Of a stretch of 64,000 nucleotides of DNA, positions 1 through 7,369 are shown piece after piece. The notes under the pieces were generated by a model. It saw only the letters and a list, made by a program, of their open reading frames with translations. It had not been told where the DNA came from and ran no database searches. The DNA lies in contig NZ_JACGXL010000002.1 of assembly GCF_014138265.1 (NCBI RefSeq), forward strand, positions 744,001 through 808,000. Direction: 5' to 3'. This DNA is from Dokdonella fugitiva. GTDB lineage: Bacteria; Pseudomonadota; Gammaproteobacteria; Xanthomonadales; Rhodanobacteraceae. A program made the translations under genes and the position numbers. Position 1 is the first letter of the stretch. Each line of letters opens with the position of its first letter.

Positions 1-1
1 G

Positions 2-214
2 CGCTACGACGAGATCGCGTACGCCGACGGCGACGCATTCCTGTTCGGACCGGAAACGCGCGGCCTGCCGCAGGACGTGCTCGACGCGATCGAGCCGGAC
101 CGGTGCCTGCGCCTGCCGATGCGGCCGGGCAACCGCAGCCTCAACCTGTCGAATGCAGTAGCGGTCGTCGTCTACGAGGCATGGCGGCAGCTCGGCTTCG
201 CCGGCAGCGCATGA
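2..214 (+). CDS. trmL: tRNA (cytidine(34)-2'-O)-methyltransferase, C-terminal part
   Basis: The 5' end lies outside the window; 70 residues plus a TGA stop at 212-214 remain. The fragment carries the SPOUT-family motif 3 region, with FGPETRGLP, a conserved LRLPM and then [15 protein letters not shown], which forms the knotted SAM-binding site. TrmL methylates the ribose of the wobble nucleotide of tRNA-Leu isoacceptors. The family is about 155 residues, so roughly half is present. It converges on gpsA, as expected for the gpsA/trmL neighbourhood of gammaproteobacteria. A TrmJ-like paralogue is possible, but the short end right after the motif favours TrmL. Confidence 0.85.
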   Translation, partial: RYDEIAYADGDAFLFGPETRGLPQDVLDAIEPDRCLRLPMRPGNRSLNLSNAVAVVVYEAWRQLGFAGSA

Positions 215-251
215 TCGTGCAGGAGCAATCCCGCATCGCCGGCACGCCAAT

Positions 252-308
252 GTAGGTGGGCCTGGCCCACCGATCGCACCGAAAAACGGCGGGCCGTGCC
301 CGCCCTAC
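252..308. repeat. Inverted pair of GTAG-headed REP-like units
   Basis: Two imperfect palindromes face each other: a unit starting GTAGGTGGGCC at 252 and the reverse complement of a unit starting GTAGGGCGGGC at 308. Each can form a GC-rich hairpin. They lie between convergent trmL and gpsA and may also end transcription from both sides. The TAG of the right-hand unit is the gpsA stop codon. Similar GTAG elements are known from Stenotrophomonas (SMAG) and other xanthomonads. Confidence 0.65.
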
Positions 309-1300
309 GGATACTCGGGCTTCTGCTCGCGCGCGAGCAGCGCGCGCATGCCTTCCGCCGGCGTGAGTTCCTCGTGCAGCACTTTCTGCACGAGCGCGGT
401 GATCGGCAGTTCGACGCCGTGTGCGTCGGCGAGCTTCATCACGGTGTCGACCGTCTGCACGCTCTCGACGACCTGGCCGATCTCGGCGATCGCCTGCGCG
501 AGCGGCGTGCCGCGGCCGAGCGCGAGGCCGAGGCGGCGGTTGCGCGAGAGGTCGCCGGTGCAGGTGAGCACGAGGTCGCCGAGGCCGGCGAGGCCCATGA
601 GCGTTTCCGCGCGCGTGCCGAGCGCGCCGCCGAGGCGCAGCATCTCGGCGAGGCCGCGCGTGATCAGGCCCGCGCGCGCGTTGAGCCCCATCTGCATGCC
701 GTCGGCGACGCCGGTCGCGACCGCCAGCACGTTCTTCATCGCGCCGCCGAGCTCGGCGCCGAGCACGTCGTTGCCGGTGTAGGCGCGAAAGCGCGGCGAG
801 TGCAACGCGCGCGCGACGTCCTGCGCGAACGCGGCATCGGCGGAATGCACGGTGAGCGCGGTCGGCAGGCCGAGCGCGACTTCGCGCGCGAACGACGGGC
901 CGGTGACGACCGCGGCCGCGTGGCCGGGCAGGCGCTCGGCGACGAGTTCGTGCAGGAAGCGGCCCGAGGCGGGATCGAAGCCCTTCGTCGCCCAGGCGAC
1001 GCCGACGCCGGGTGCGACCCACGGCGCGATCGCGAGCAGCAGGTCGTCGAACGCGTGGCTCGGCACCGCGAGCAGCAAGGTGCGGGCGTCGCGCACGCAC
1101 GGTTCGAGCGCGGCGGACAGCTGCAGCGCGTCGGGCAATTCGAGATCGGGGAGGTAGCGTGCGTTGCGGCGCGTCGTCGCCATGTCGACGACGGCCTGGG
1201 GCGTGCGTCCCCACAACGTGGTCGGCACGCCGTTGCGCGCGAGCTGCACCGCGAGCGCGGTGCCCCACGAGCCCGCGCCGAGCACGGCGAACGTGTTCAT
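305..1300 (-). CDS. gpsA: Glycerol-3-phosphate dehydrogenase [NAD(P)+]
   Basis: This 331-residue cytosolic enzyme reduces dihydroxyacetone phosphate to sn-glycerol-3-phosphate for phospholipid synthesis. The N-terminal Rossmann motif [10 protein letters not shown] is at residues 8-17. The WATKGFD segment holds the substrate-binding lysine, and [14 protein letters not shown] and [11 protein letters not shown] are the hallmark C-terminal helical-domain motifs. Length is typical. The ATG at 1300 begins immediately before the Rossmann strand, so the start is secure. It follows secB on the same strand after 81 bases, as in E. coli, and probably shares its transcript. Its TAG stop lies inside a REP-like element. 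Confidence 0.97.
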   Translation of the reverse strand: MNTFAVLGAGSWGTALAVQLARNGVPTTLWGRTPQAVVDMATTRRNARYLPDLELPDALQLSAALEPCVRDARTLLLAVPSHAFDDLLLAIAPWVAPGVGVAWATKGFDPASGRFLHELVAERLPGHAAAVVTGPSFAREVALGLPTALTVHSADAAFAQDVARALHSPRFRAYTGNDVLGAELGGAMKNVLAVATGVADGMQMGLNARAGLITRGLAEMLRLGGALGTRAETLMGLAGLGDLVLTCTGDLSRNRRLGLALGRGTPLAQAIAEIGQVVESVQTVDTVMKLADAHGVELPITALVQKVLHEELTPAEGMRALLAREQKPEYP

Positions 1301-1381
1301 CGCGGCGTGACCGCGGCCCGGCGTCGGCCGGGCGCGGCATGCGGCATGGAACGGACGGCCATCATCCGCGGCCGTGCGGGA

Positions 1382-1870
1382 TCAGGCGTTCGCGCCCTGC
1401 GGGGCGCCGGATTCGGCGCGGCGGCGCATCTGCTCGGCGTACAGCGCGTCGAAGTTGATCGGCTGCAGGAAGAACGGCGGGAAGCCGCCGTTCTGCACGA
1501 GCTCGGAGATCACCTGGCGCGCATACGGGAACAGCACGTTCGGGCAGTACGTCGCGAGCACGGCGTCGCGGCCCTGCGCGTCGAAGCCGCTGAGGCCGAA
1601 GATGCCGGCCTGCTGCACTTCGGCGAGGTAGGCGGTCTTGTCCTCGACGCGGCAGGTCGCAGTGACGCTGAGCACGACTTCGTAGACGTCGGTGCCGATC
1701 GGCGCGACGCGCTGCGCGAGGTTCAGCTCGACGTTCGGCTGGCCCTGCTGCTGGAAGATCTGCGGGGCGCCCGGTGCCTCGAACGAGACGTCCTTGACGT
1801 AGATGCGCTGCAGGTTCAGCTGCGCCTGGTTCTGCTCGGGGGCGGCCGCGCCATTGGTGTTGTCTGCCAT
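1382..1870 (-). CDS. secB: Protein-export chaperone SecB
   Basis: SecB is a cytosolic tetrameric chaperone that keeps preproteins unfolded and hands them to SecA. The 162-residue protein has the family core LNLQRIYVKDVSFEAP, then VELNLAQ and the VLFPYARQVISELVQNGGFPP segment (given here only as the conserved LFPYAR and GGFPPFFLQPINF blocks). The N-terminal Q/N-rich and C-terminal acidic-poor tails are ordinary. An AGG-containing leader precedes the ATG at 1870. It lies between a PNGase A-like gene and gpsA, all on the minus strand. A GATAAT box upstream suggests its own promoter. The many exported proteins in this window are plausible clients. Confidence 0.97.
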   Translation of the reverse strand: MADNTNGAAAPEQNQAQLNLQRIYVKDVSFEAPGAPQIFQQQGQPNVELNLAQRVAPIGTDVYEVVLSVTATCRVEDKTAYLAEVQQAGIFGLSGFDAQGRDAVLATYCPNVLFPYARQVISELVQNGGFPPFFLQPINFDALYAEQMRRRAESGAPQGANA

Positions 1871-1902
1871 GGGAGTGCTCGATTCGGAGGTAAAGGCTTT
1901 CG

Positions 1903-1908
1903 ATTATC
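1903..1908 (-). promoter_or_regulatory. Putative -10 box of secB
   Basis: On the minus strand GATAAT lies 33 bases before the secB ATG in an otherwise very GC-rich gap. No convincing -35 hexamer is visible, so this is a candidate based on the -10 only. Confidence 0.4.
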
Positions 1909-1923
1909 CCACGGACGCGCCGG

Positions 1924-1955
1924 CCGCGCACCCGGCGCCACGGCCGGGCGCGCGG
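1924..1955 (-). terminator. Hairpin after the PNGase A-like gene
   Basis: CCGCGC and CCCGG pair with CCGGG and GCGCGG around a short loop, with one mismatch in the stem. It lies directly downstream of the stop codon at 1962-1964 on the minus strand. No T-tract follows, so it is either a weak intrinsic terminator or an mRNA 3'-end stabiliser. Confidence 0.45.
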
Positions 1956-1961
1956 TGCGGA

Positions 1962-3779
1962 TCACGGCAGCAGCTGCAGGGTCGCGCCGGTCACCGACGA
2001 TGCGTAGTTGTAGTAGATGTCGAACCACGACAGCGGCAGGGTCGACGCGCTGCAGTCGGCGCCGTCGTCGACCGCGGTGAGCGCGCCCGGCAGGGTCAGG
2101 CCGCGTCGGCTCGCGGTGAGCGTGCGCGACCAGCAGGCGCCGAACGGGTCGCGGTAGGTGTAGCTCTGCGTCGCGTCCGCCTGCAGGTCGGTGTTGTTGC
2201 CGGCGTCGTCGTAGAGGCGGCGTGCGCTCGTGACGACGTGGTTCGTGCGCTGCGCACCGCGCGCCACGTAGCCGTCGTAGCCGACGTCGACCTGCTGCTG
2301 CAGGGCCTGGTCGACGTGGCTCGCGAGCACTTCGTTGCCGTCGGCGCCCGGCCCGTCCTCGTAGGTGAACGTGAGCGGGTAGCTGCGTTGTTCGTGCACG
2401 ACGCTCGTCGCGGCGCCGTCGGTGCGCGTGGTGGTCGAGTCGATCGTCGTCGTCTGCACCGTGTCCTGCTTGTACGGGTAGAAGTCGGCGTTGGTGGCGA
2501 GTTGCTGCACGCTCGAGAACGCGATCGCCTGGCGGACCTCGGTCGTCACCGGGCCGTGCGACGTGGCGAGCGTGCCGGCGATCGTGAACGTTCGGTTCGA
2601 GGTCACCGTGACCGTGCCGTGGCTGCCGGCGTCGTCGTCGACGACGTCTTCGCCCACCGACGGCGACGGATCGGCGGTGAGCGTGTTGGTGGTCACCGCG
2701 CCGGTCACGTGCGTCGCGCCGTGGTCGAGGTAGAGCATGAGGTTGGCCGCGGTCGAGAAGTGGTCGATCGCGTTGAACACGCGCAGCGACACCGTGTGCG
2801 GCGCGCCGTCGCTGAGCGTCGCCGCGAACGGCGTGAGGTCGACGCGGTACGGTTCGAACGCGAGCGTCTGCACGCCGGGAATCGGCCGCCACAGCAGCGG
2901 ATCGGCGCCGCCGGTGAAGATCCACGGGAAGATCGGCACGACGCCCGCCGGGATGTCGTCGATCGCGACCTCGCCTTCGCGGAACGCGGTGTTGCCGTAG
3001 TCGGCGAACGTGCCGGCCACGTCGTCGGGCAGGTTGAAGTACCAGAACTCGTCCGTCCCCTGGCTCTGTGCGTAGACGTCGAGGAAGGCGCGCTCGATGT
3101 TCGTCGGCAACGCGTCGAAGGTGATCGCGAGCGCGTCGGACGAGCTCGCGAGGTCGGCGGTGCTTCCGTCGGCGCTGCCGGCGAGCGGCAGCAGCAGGTC
3201 GGGCCGCGGCGGGTGGTCGGGCACGCTCGCGACAGTGGGATAGAACACCAGCGACGCGTTGCCGTGGATGATGCCGGTGTAATCGACGCCGCCGGAATTG
3301 CCGACGAAGTTGCCGAGGATCGCGCGCCCCGCGTGCGCCGCGGAGAACAGCGGCGCGTAGTCGGTAAGGTCGCGCTCGACGTGCCACGACGGCGCGACCG
3401 TCGCCGACGGCTCCTGCGTCGTGCCGAAATAGAGGATCGCGCCGCCGAGCCAGATCGTCGCGGTGCGGTCGAACTGGCGCCCCGCGGTGACCGAATAGTC
3501 GAGGTCGAGCACGACCTTCTGCCACGGACCCGGGCAGTCCGCCGGCGGCGCGTAGGTGAACGGCTTCGCGTCGAAATCGGCGAACGCCTGGTCCTGGTAG
3601 AGGCTCACCGTGCACGGCGTGCCGGGCGGGCGCGGCACGACCGGATCGGCGACGGCGACGTTGGGCGAACCGACGGTCGGCGGATCGGCCGCGGCGGCGA
3701 GGGCGAACAGGGACAGCGACGACGCGAGCAGTGCCTTCAGGCCGCGCAACCCGCGCGGCGTACCGTTGCAGTACGACAT
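1962..3779 (-). CDS. Secreted peptide-N-glycosidase A-like protein (PNGase A family)
   Basis: The 605-residue preprotein has a signal peptide (basic start, hydrophobic LLASSLSLFALAAAA at about residues 16-31). The next 200 residues match the PNGase A family (peptide-N4-(N-acetyl-beta-glucosaminyl)asparagine amidase): WQKVVLDLDYSVTAGRQFDR, TIWLGGAILYFGTTQEP, WHVERDLTDYAPLF and GNFVGNSGGVDYTG. Known members cleave N-glycans from glycoproteins or glycopeptides. The C-terminal half is a Thr/Val-rich beta region. I chose ATG 3779 because a GGAGGT ribosome site lies 7 bases upstream; an in-frame start 39 bases earlier lacks one. It sits between yibN and secB, where grxC is found in E. coli. Export to periplasm or medium and action on environmental glycoproteins are inferences. 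Confidence 0.8.
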   Translation of the reverse strand: MSYCNGTPRGLRGLKALLASSLSLFALAAAADPPTVGSPNVAVADPVVPRPPGTPCTVSLYQDQAFADFDAKPFTYAPPADCPGPWQKVVLDLDYSVTAGRQFDRTATIWLGGAILYFGTTQEPSATVAPSWHVERDLTDYAPLFSAAHAGRAILGNFVGNSGGVDYTGIIHGNASLVFYPTVASVPDHPPRPDLLLPLAGSADGSTADLASSSDALAITFDALPTNIERAFLDVYAQSQGTDEFWYFNLPDDVAGTFADYGNTAFREGEVAIDDIPAGVVPIFPWIFTGGADPLLWRPIPGVQTLAFEPYRVDLTPFAATLSDGAPHTVSLRVFNAIDHFSTAANLMLYLDHGATHVTGAVTTNTLTADPSPSVGEDVVDDDAGSHGTVTVTSNRTFTIAGTLATSHGPVTTEVRQAIAFSSVQQLATNADFYPYKQDTVQTTTIDSTTTRTDGAATSVVHEQRSYPLTFTYEDGPGADGNEVLASHVDQALQQQVDVGYDGYVARGAQRTNHVVTSARRLYDDAGNNTDLQADATQSYTYRDPFGACWSRTLTASRRGLTLPGALTAVDDGADCSASTLPLSWFDIYYNYASSVTGATLQLLP

Positions 3780-3836
3780 GACCGACCTCCGTGCCTGGTG
3801 GGGCACGCAGGGTAGCATCCTGCGCCGGATGCGGAC

Positions 3837-3862
3837 GTCCGGATGGCCAAAACCATCCGGAC
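3837..3862 (-). terminator. Perfect 10-bp hairpin after the rhodanese gene
   Basis: GTCCGGATGG (3837-3846) pairs with CCATCCGGAC (3853-3862) around a CCAAAA loop. It lies 14 bases past the rhodanese stop on the minus strand and before the PNGase A start. No U-tract follows. It probably separates the two transcripts. Confidence 0.5.
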
Positions 3863-3876
3863 GCGGCGTGTCCCGC

Positions 3877-4320
3877 CTAGGCGCGACCCTTGGCCAGCGG
3901 CATCTGCGCCTCGCTCCACGCGGTGAGGCCGCCTTCGAGCCAGAACACCTTCGAGAAGCCGGCCTTCTTCAGGCGCTGGGCGGCCTGCGCCGAGGTCTGG
4001 CCGTTGCGGCAGACGACCGCGACCGGCAGGTCGCGCGCCTTGGCGAGGTCCTTGTGTTCGGGATCGAGCGCGCTCATCGCGACGTGCTTCGCGCCGGGGA
4101 TGTGCCCCTTCTCGAACTCGGCCTGCGCCGACACGTCGATCAGCAGCGCGTTCTCGCGGTTGATGAGCTGGGTCAGCCCGGCCGGGGTCAGCGCCGCGTA
4201 GCCGCGCGTGAAGCGCTGTGCCTCGGTGACGAGCAGCGCGACGAACACGCCGACGAAGCCGAGGGTGAGGTAGAAGTGGTTGCCGAGGAACTCGGGCAGG
4301 CGGTGCAGGACGTCGGACAT
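3877..4320 (-). CDS. yibN: Membrane-anchored rhodanese-like protein, YibN type
   Basis: This 147-residue protein has one N-terminal membrane helix (FYLTLGFVGVFVALLVT, about residues 16-32) followed by a single rhodanese domain. The active loop is CRNGQTSA, with the candidate catalytic Cys after VAVV, and the domain ends WLEGGLTAW. It probably handles sulfane sulfur at the membrane; the physiological substrate is not known. I preferred ATG 4320 (MSDVLHRLPEFLG) over an in-frame start at 4371 because it gives the usual YibN length. In E. coli yibN heads the yibN-grxC-secB-gpsA operon. The order is kept here except that grxC is replaced by a PNGase A-like gene. Confidence 0.85.
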   Translation of the reverse strand: MSDVLHRLPEFLGNHFYLTLGFVGVFVALLVTEAQRFTRGYAALTPAGLTQLINRENALLIDVSAQAEFEKGHIPGAKHVAMSALDPEHKDLAKARDLPVAVVCRNGQTSAQAAQRLKKAGFSKVFWLEGGLTAWSEAQMPLAKGRA

Positions 4321-4411
4321 CGGTTTCGCTGGCGGGAGCACGGATGTGTGCAGCCGCCGATTATCCGGCACGCGGTGCGGCGAGGAAAGCGCCGACCGCC
4401 CCGCCGCGGCC

Positions 4412-4843
4412 TCAGTCGTGCCGCGAGATGTCCGGCAGGCCGGTCGTCAGCCACCAGCGCTTGCCTGCCTCGTCGTACTTCCATACCTGGCGGTCGACGA
4501 CCGAGCGCGCGCTCTGCGTGTTCACGTTGACGAGTTCGATCTGCACGGTCTGGTGCATCTCGTTCTCGCTGACCGGCACGACCGGCTGTTCGTTGTAGCC
4601 GGTGACGCGCACCTGGCGGAAGCGGTCGAGTTCGAGCTGGGTCGGCGGATGTTCGGCCAGTGTCTTCGGCTCGACGAAGTTCAGCGCCTGCGCGACCTCG
4701 CCCCAGCGGATCGTCGCCGCGTAGCTGCGCAGCGTCTCGTCGAGCAGCGTGGTCTTCGAGCGCATCTTGTCCGTCGCGCAGCCGCCGAGCACGGCGACGG
4801 TGGCGAGGGTTGCGGTGAACAGCATGGACGGCAGGCGATGCAT
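4412..4843 (-). CDS. Predicted outer-membrane lipoprotein of unknown function
   Basis: The 143-residue protein begins with a lipoprotein signal ending in the lipobox LGGC, with the lipidated Cys at about residue 22. The mature part is a small alpha/beta domain (SYAATIRWGEVAQALNF; then VTGYNEQPVVPV and a C-terminal RQVWKYDEAGKRWWLTTGLP). This resembles xanthomonad lipoproteins of about 140 residues without known function. Residue 24 is Thr, so +2 Asp avoidance does not apply and sorting to the outer membrane by Lol is expected. A GGAGG ribosome site precedes ATG 4843. It lies alone between a thioesterase gene and yibN on the same strand. Confidence 0.75.
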   Translation of the reverse strand: MHRLPSMLFTATLATVAVLGGCATDKMRSKTTLLDETLRSYAATIRWGEVAQALNFVEPKTLAEHPPTQLELDRFRQVRVTGYNEQPVVPVSENEMHQTVQIELVNVNTQSARSVVDRQVWKYDEAGKRWWLTTGLPDISRHD

Positions 4844-4869
4844 GGGGGTCCTCCGCGGCGGATGCGCCG

Positions 4870-4875
4870 ATTGTA
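4870..4875 (-). promoter_or_regulatory. Putative -10 box of the lipoprotein gene
   Basis: On the minus strand the sequence reads GCTATACAATCG; TACAAT lies 26 bases before the lipoprotein ATG. The preceding GCTA is shared with several other putative promoters in this window. No clear -35 was found. Confidence 0.45.
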
Positions 4876-4908
4876 TAGCGCCGATCGCGCAGCGAGTGCG
4901 GCGCCGCG

Positions 4909-5370
4909 TCAGCGTGCGGCGAGCGCGACGAAGCGCGCGTCGAGCGTCGCCGCGTCGCCGCCGTCCGGCAGCGGCACGCGGCAATGCACGCGCAGTCGCG
5001 CCTTGCCGCGCTCGGCGAGCGCCGCGGCGAACGCGTCGAGCGATTCGCCCGGCGCGGCCGCGGCGATCGCGCGGAAGTCGTGCCACACGGGCGCGATGTA
5101 ACGGATGCTGCTGTCCTGGACGTAGATGTCCGCGTGCAGGGCGCGCGCCTCGAGCGCGAGTTCGAGCAGGCCCCAGCCGGCGAGCGTCATCAGGCTCGCG
5201 AGGCTGCCGCCGAACGCGCAGCCCTTGTCGTTCACGTTCGGCGCGAGCGGCGCGGCGAGCGTGAGCGCGTCGCCGTCGAAGCCTTCGACGGCGAGACCCA
5301 TCGCGCGGGTGAGCGGGATGCGGTCGATCTCGGCGCGCAGGGTGGCGAGGGCGGCGGGCGGTGCGTGCAT
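4909..5370 (-). CDS. Hotdog-fold thioesterase, YiiD C-terminal-like
   Basis: This 153-residue protein looks like the thioesterase domain found at the C-terminus of YiiD (PF09500 type). Blocks are PLAPNVNDKGCAFGGSLASL, then a central helix ending MTLAGWGLLELALEARAL, and IYVQDSSIRYIAPV. The family hydrolyses acyl-thioesters, but the substrate is unknown. NVNDKG...FGGS is the typical active-site region at the start of the hot-dog helix. ATG 5370 is preferred; an in-frame TTG at 5385 is the alternative. It is transcribed divergently from hemD with only about 75 bases between them, so their promoters must overlap. Confidence 0.75.
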   Translation of the reverse strand: MHAPPAALATLRAEIDRIPLTRAMGLAVEGFDGDALTLAAPLAPNVNDKGCAFGGSLASLMTLAGWGLLELALEARALHADIYVQDSSIRYIAPVWHDFRAIAAAAPGESLDAFAAALAERGKARLRVHCRVPLPDGGDAATLDARFVALAAR

Positions 5371-5431
5371 CGGCGTGTCCGGCAAAGTCGCACAGTGTGC
5401 GTATCCGGTGCGCGGGCCTCAAGCGGCGCCG

Positions 5432-5437
5432 TATGAT
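5432..5437 (+). promoter_or_regulatory. Putative -10 box of hemD
   Basis: TATGAT lies 7 bases before the ATG at 5445, which would put the transcription start at or next to the start codon and give a leaderless message. The -35 region is not recognisable. Confidence 0.4.
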
Positions 5438-5444
5438 CAGGGTC

Positions 5445-6224
5445 ATGCCGAGCCCCGCCCGCCCGTCGCGCACCGACGCACGCCACGCCGCGCTCGCGGG
5501 CGCGAGCGTCATCGTGACGCGCCCCGGCGGCGCCTCGCTGCTGCGCAGCGCTCGGCGGCTCGGTGCACGCGCGTTCCCCCTGCCCGGCCTGTCGCTGCTC
5601 GCGATCGCGCAGCCGCGTCCGCGCGCCGCGTTCGATGCCTGGCTCTTCACGAGCCCGGCGGCGGTGCGCTTCGCGCTGCGCCACGCTCCGCGCGTGCGCG
5701 TGCCGAAACGCGCGCCCGTCTTCGCGATCGGCGGCGGTACGCGCGCGGCGCTCGCGCGGCACGGCATCGCCGCGACCGCGCCCGAGCGAAGCGACAGCGA
5801 AGGCCTGCTCGCCGTGCCGGGGCTCGCCGAGGTGCGCGGCCGTCGCATCGCCCTCGTCGGCGCGCCCGGCGGCCGCGACCTCATCGCGCCGGCGCTGCGC
5901 GCGCGCGGTGCGGTGGTCGAAGCGATCCACGTCTACCGGCGTGAACCGCCGCGCCTGACCCGCCGCCATTTCGACGCGCTCGCCGCCGCGGACGATCCGC
6001 TGATCACCCTGCTGTCGAGCGGCGAAGCGCTCGCGAACCTCGTCGCCGCATTGCCGCCGCCGCTGCTCGCCCGCCTGCGCGCGCAGACGATCGTCGTGAG
6101 CAGCGCGCGGCTGGCCGGCGCCGCGCGCGCGGCTGGGTTCGGCTCGATCGTGACGGCGACCTCCGCGGCGCCGCGCGACCTGCTCGCGGCAGCTGCGCAC
6201 GCGCTCGCCCGGCATCGTTTGTGA
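5445..6224 (+). CDS. hemD: Uroporphyrinogen-III synthase
   Basis: HemD closes and inverts ring D of hydroxymethylbilane to give uroporphyrinogen III, the branch point to heme and siroheme. The 259-residue product has the two-domain pattern of the family: VIVTRPGG at the N-terminus, AWLFTSPAAVRFAL, FAIGGGTRAALARHG, then the second-domain blocks IALVGAPGGRDLIAPALRARG and VYRRE, and ITLLSSGEALANL near the end. Sequence identity in this family is always low. ATG 5445 is chosen because an earlier ATG (5433) falls inside the putative -10 box. It heads a hemD-hemX-hemY cluster; hemC is not adjacent. Confidence 0.9.
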   Translation: MPSPARPSRTDARHAALAGASVIVTRPGGASLLRSARRLGARAFPLPGLSLLAIAQPRPRAAFDAWLFTSPAAVRFALRHAPRVRVPKRAPVFAIGGGTRAALARHGIAATAPERSDSEGLLAVPGLAEVRGRRIALVGAPGGRDLIAPALRARGAVVEAIHVYRREPPRLTRRHFDALAAADDPLITLLSSGEALANLVAALPPPLLARLRAQTIVVSSARLAGAARAAGFGSIVTATSAAPRDLLAAAAHALARHRL

Positions 6225-6259
6225 CACGGCGCCGCACTGCCGGCGCTGGCGCTTTCGGC

Positions 6260-6265
6260 TAGCAT
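6260..6265 (+). promoter_or_regulatory. Putative -10 box of hemX
   Basis: GCTAGCATGG contains TAGCAT six bases before the hemX ATG. If active, the hemX message would be nearly leaderless. The CTAG tetranucleotide is rare in this GC-rich sequence and recurs at similar sites near 16795, 19702 and 26003. Confidence 0.4.
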
Positions 6266-6271
6266 GGCGGC

Positions 6272-7369
6272 ATGAGCGAAGACATCGGAAGTACCTCGCC
6301 CGCGGGCAGCAGCGAACTCGCGCCGCGCACGCCGCCGCGCACCGAGCGTCGCGGCGGCGGCATCGCCTGGCTCGTCGCCGCGGCTGCGCTCGTGATCGCG
6401 CTCGTCGCGCTGTGGCGCGTGTACGTGCTCGAGCACGGTCGCGCGGCGACGCAGGCCGCCGCGATCGACGACCTCGGCGCGCGGCTCGAGGCGCTCTCTC
6501 GCAGCGTCGAGCAGCGCAAGCGCGATCTCGACGGCGTGCGCGCGCGCGTCGCCGACGCCGACGAGGTGAACAAGAGCGTGCGCGAGGAACTGCTCGCGCT
6601 CGGCGAGCGCTCGCGCCATCTCGAGGATGCGGTCGCGAACCTGTCCGAGCAGCGCCTCAGCGGGCGCGACGCGCTTGCGCTCAACGAAGCCGAATTCCTG
6701 CTGCAGCAGGCGCAGGAACGACTCGCGCTGTTCCAGGACGCGCCCGCGGCGATCTCCGCCTACCGGCTCGCCGACTCGGCGCTCGCCGCGGCGGAGGATC
6801 CGGTGTTCGCATCGGTGCGGCAGACGATCGGCGCGGAACGCCAGGCGCTCGAGGCGAGCCGGCCGGCCGACGCGCCGGTGACGCTCGCCGCACTCGCGCA
6901 CCTGCGCGAGGCGGTCGCCGCGTTGCCCGCGCGCCGCGCCGCGACCGCGGAGGCGGCCGCAGCGCCGTCGCGCTGGTCCGGCTTCATCGAGCAATTCGTG
7001 AAGATCAGCCACGACGACGGCCGCGGCGTGCCGACGCATGATCCCGGCCTCGCGCGCTCGCTCGTCGTGCTCGACCTGCGCGGCGCCGAGGCGGCGCTGC
7101 TCGTGCGCGATGCCGACGGCTACAAGGCCGCGCTCGCGAATGCGCGCGCGGGCATCGCGGCGACGTTCGACGACGGTGCCGCAGCGACGCACGCCGCGCT
7201 CGCCGAGATCGACCGCCTCGCGGTCGAACCGCTCGCGCCGAAGCTGCCCGAACTCGGCAGTGCGCTCAAGGAATTGCGCAACCTGCGTGCGACGCGCGCG
7301 CTCGCGCATCCGCCGGGAACCGCCGTGCCGATCACGCCCGCGGCGAAGCCGGACGGGGCAGGCACATGA
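6272..7369 (+). CDS. hemX: HemX-like membrane protein of the heme cluster
   Basis: The 365-residue protein has a short cytoplasmic tail, one membrane helix (GGGIAWLVAAAALVIALVAL, about residues 28-47) and a long periplasmic region. It starts with a coiled coil (about residues 55-125), followed by a helical HemX domain including LALNEAEFLLQQAQERLALF. Some databases call the family uroporphyrinogen-III C-methyltransferase, but there is no SAM-binding methyltransferase domain. A scaffolding or regulatory role in tetrapyrrole synthesis is only suspected. Its stop overlaps the hemY start by 4 bases, so the two are translationally coupled. Start ATG 6272 lies directly after a putative -10 box. Confidence 0.88.
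   Translation: MSEDIGSTSPAGSSELAPRTPPRTERRGGGIAWLVAAAALVIALVALWRVYVLEHGRAATQAAAIDDLGARLEALSRSVEQRKRDLDGVRARVADADEVNKSVREELLALGERSRHLEDAVANLSEQRLSGRDALALNEAEFLLQQAQERLALFQDAPAAISAYRLADSALAAAEDPVFASVRQTIGAERQALEASRPADAPVTLAALAHLREAVAALPARRAATAEAAAAPSRWSGFIEQFVKISHDDGRGVPTHDPGLARSLVVLDLRGAEAALLVRDADGYKAALANARAGIAATFDDGAAATHAALAEIDRLAVEPLAPKLPELGSALKELRNLRATRALAHPPGTAVPITPAAKPDGAGT

Noticed and set aside
3780-3818. Earlier in-frame ATG (3818) for the PNGase A-like gene
   Set aside because: It adds 13 residues before the basic start of the signal peptide, while ATG 3779 has a GGAGGT ribosome site.
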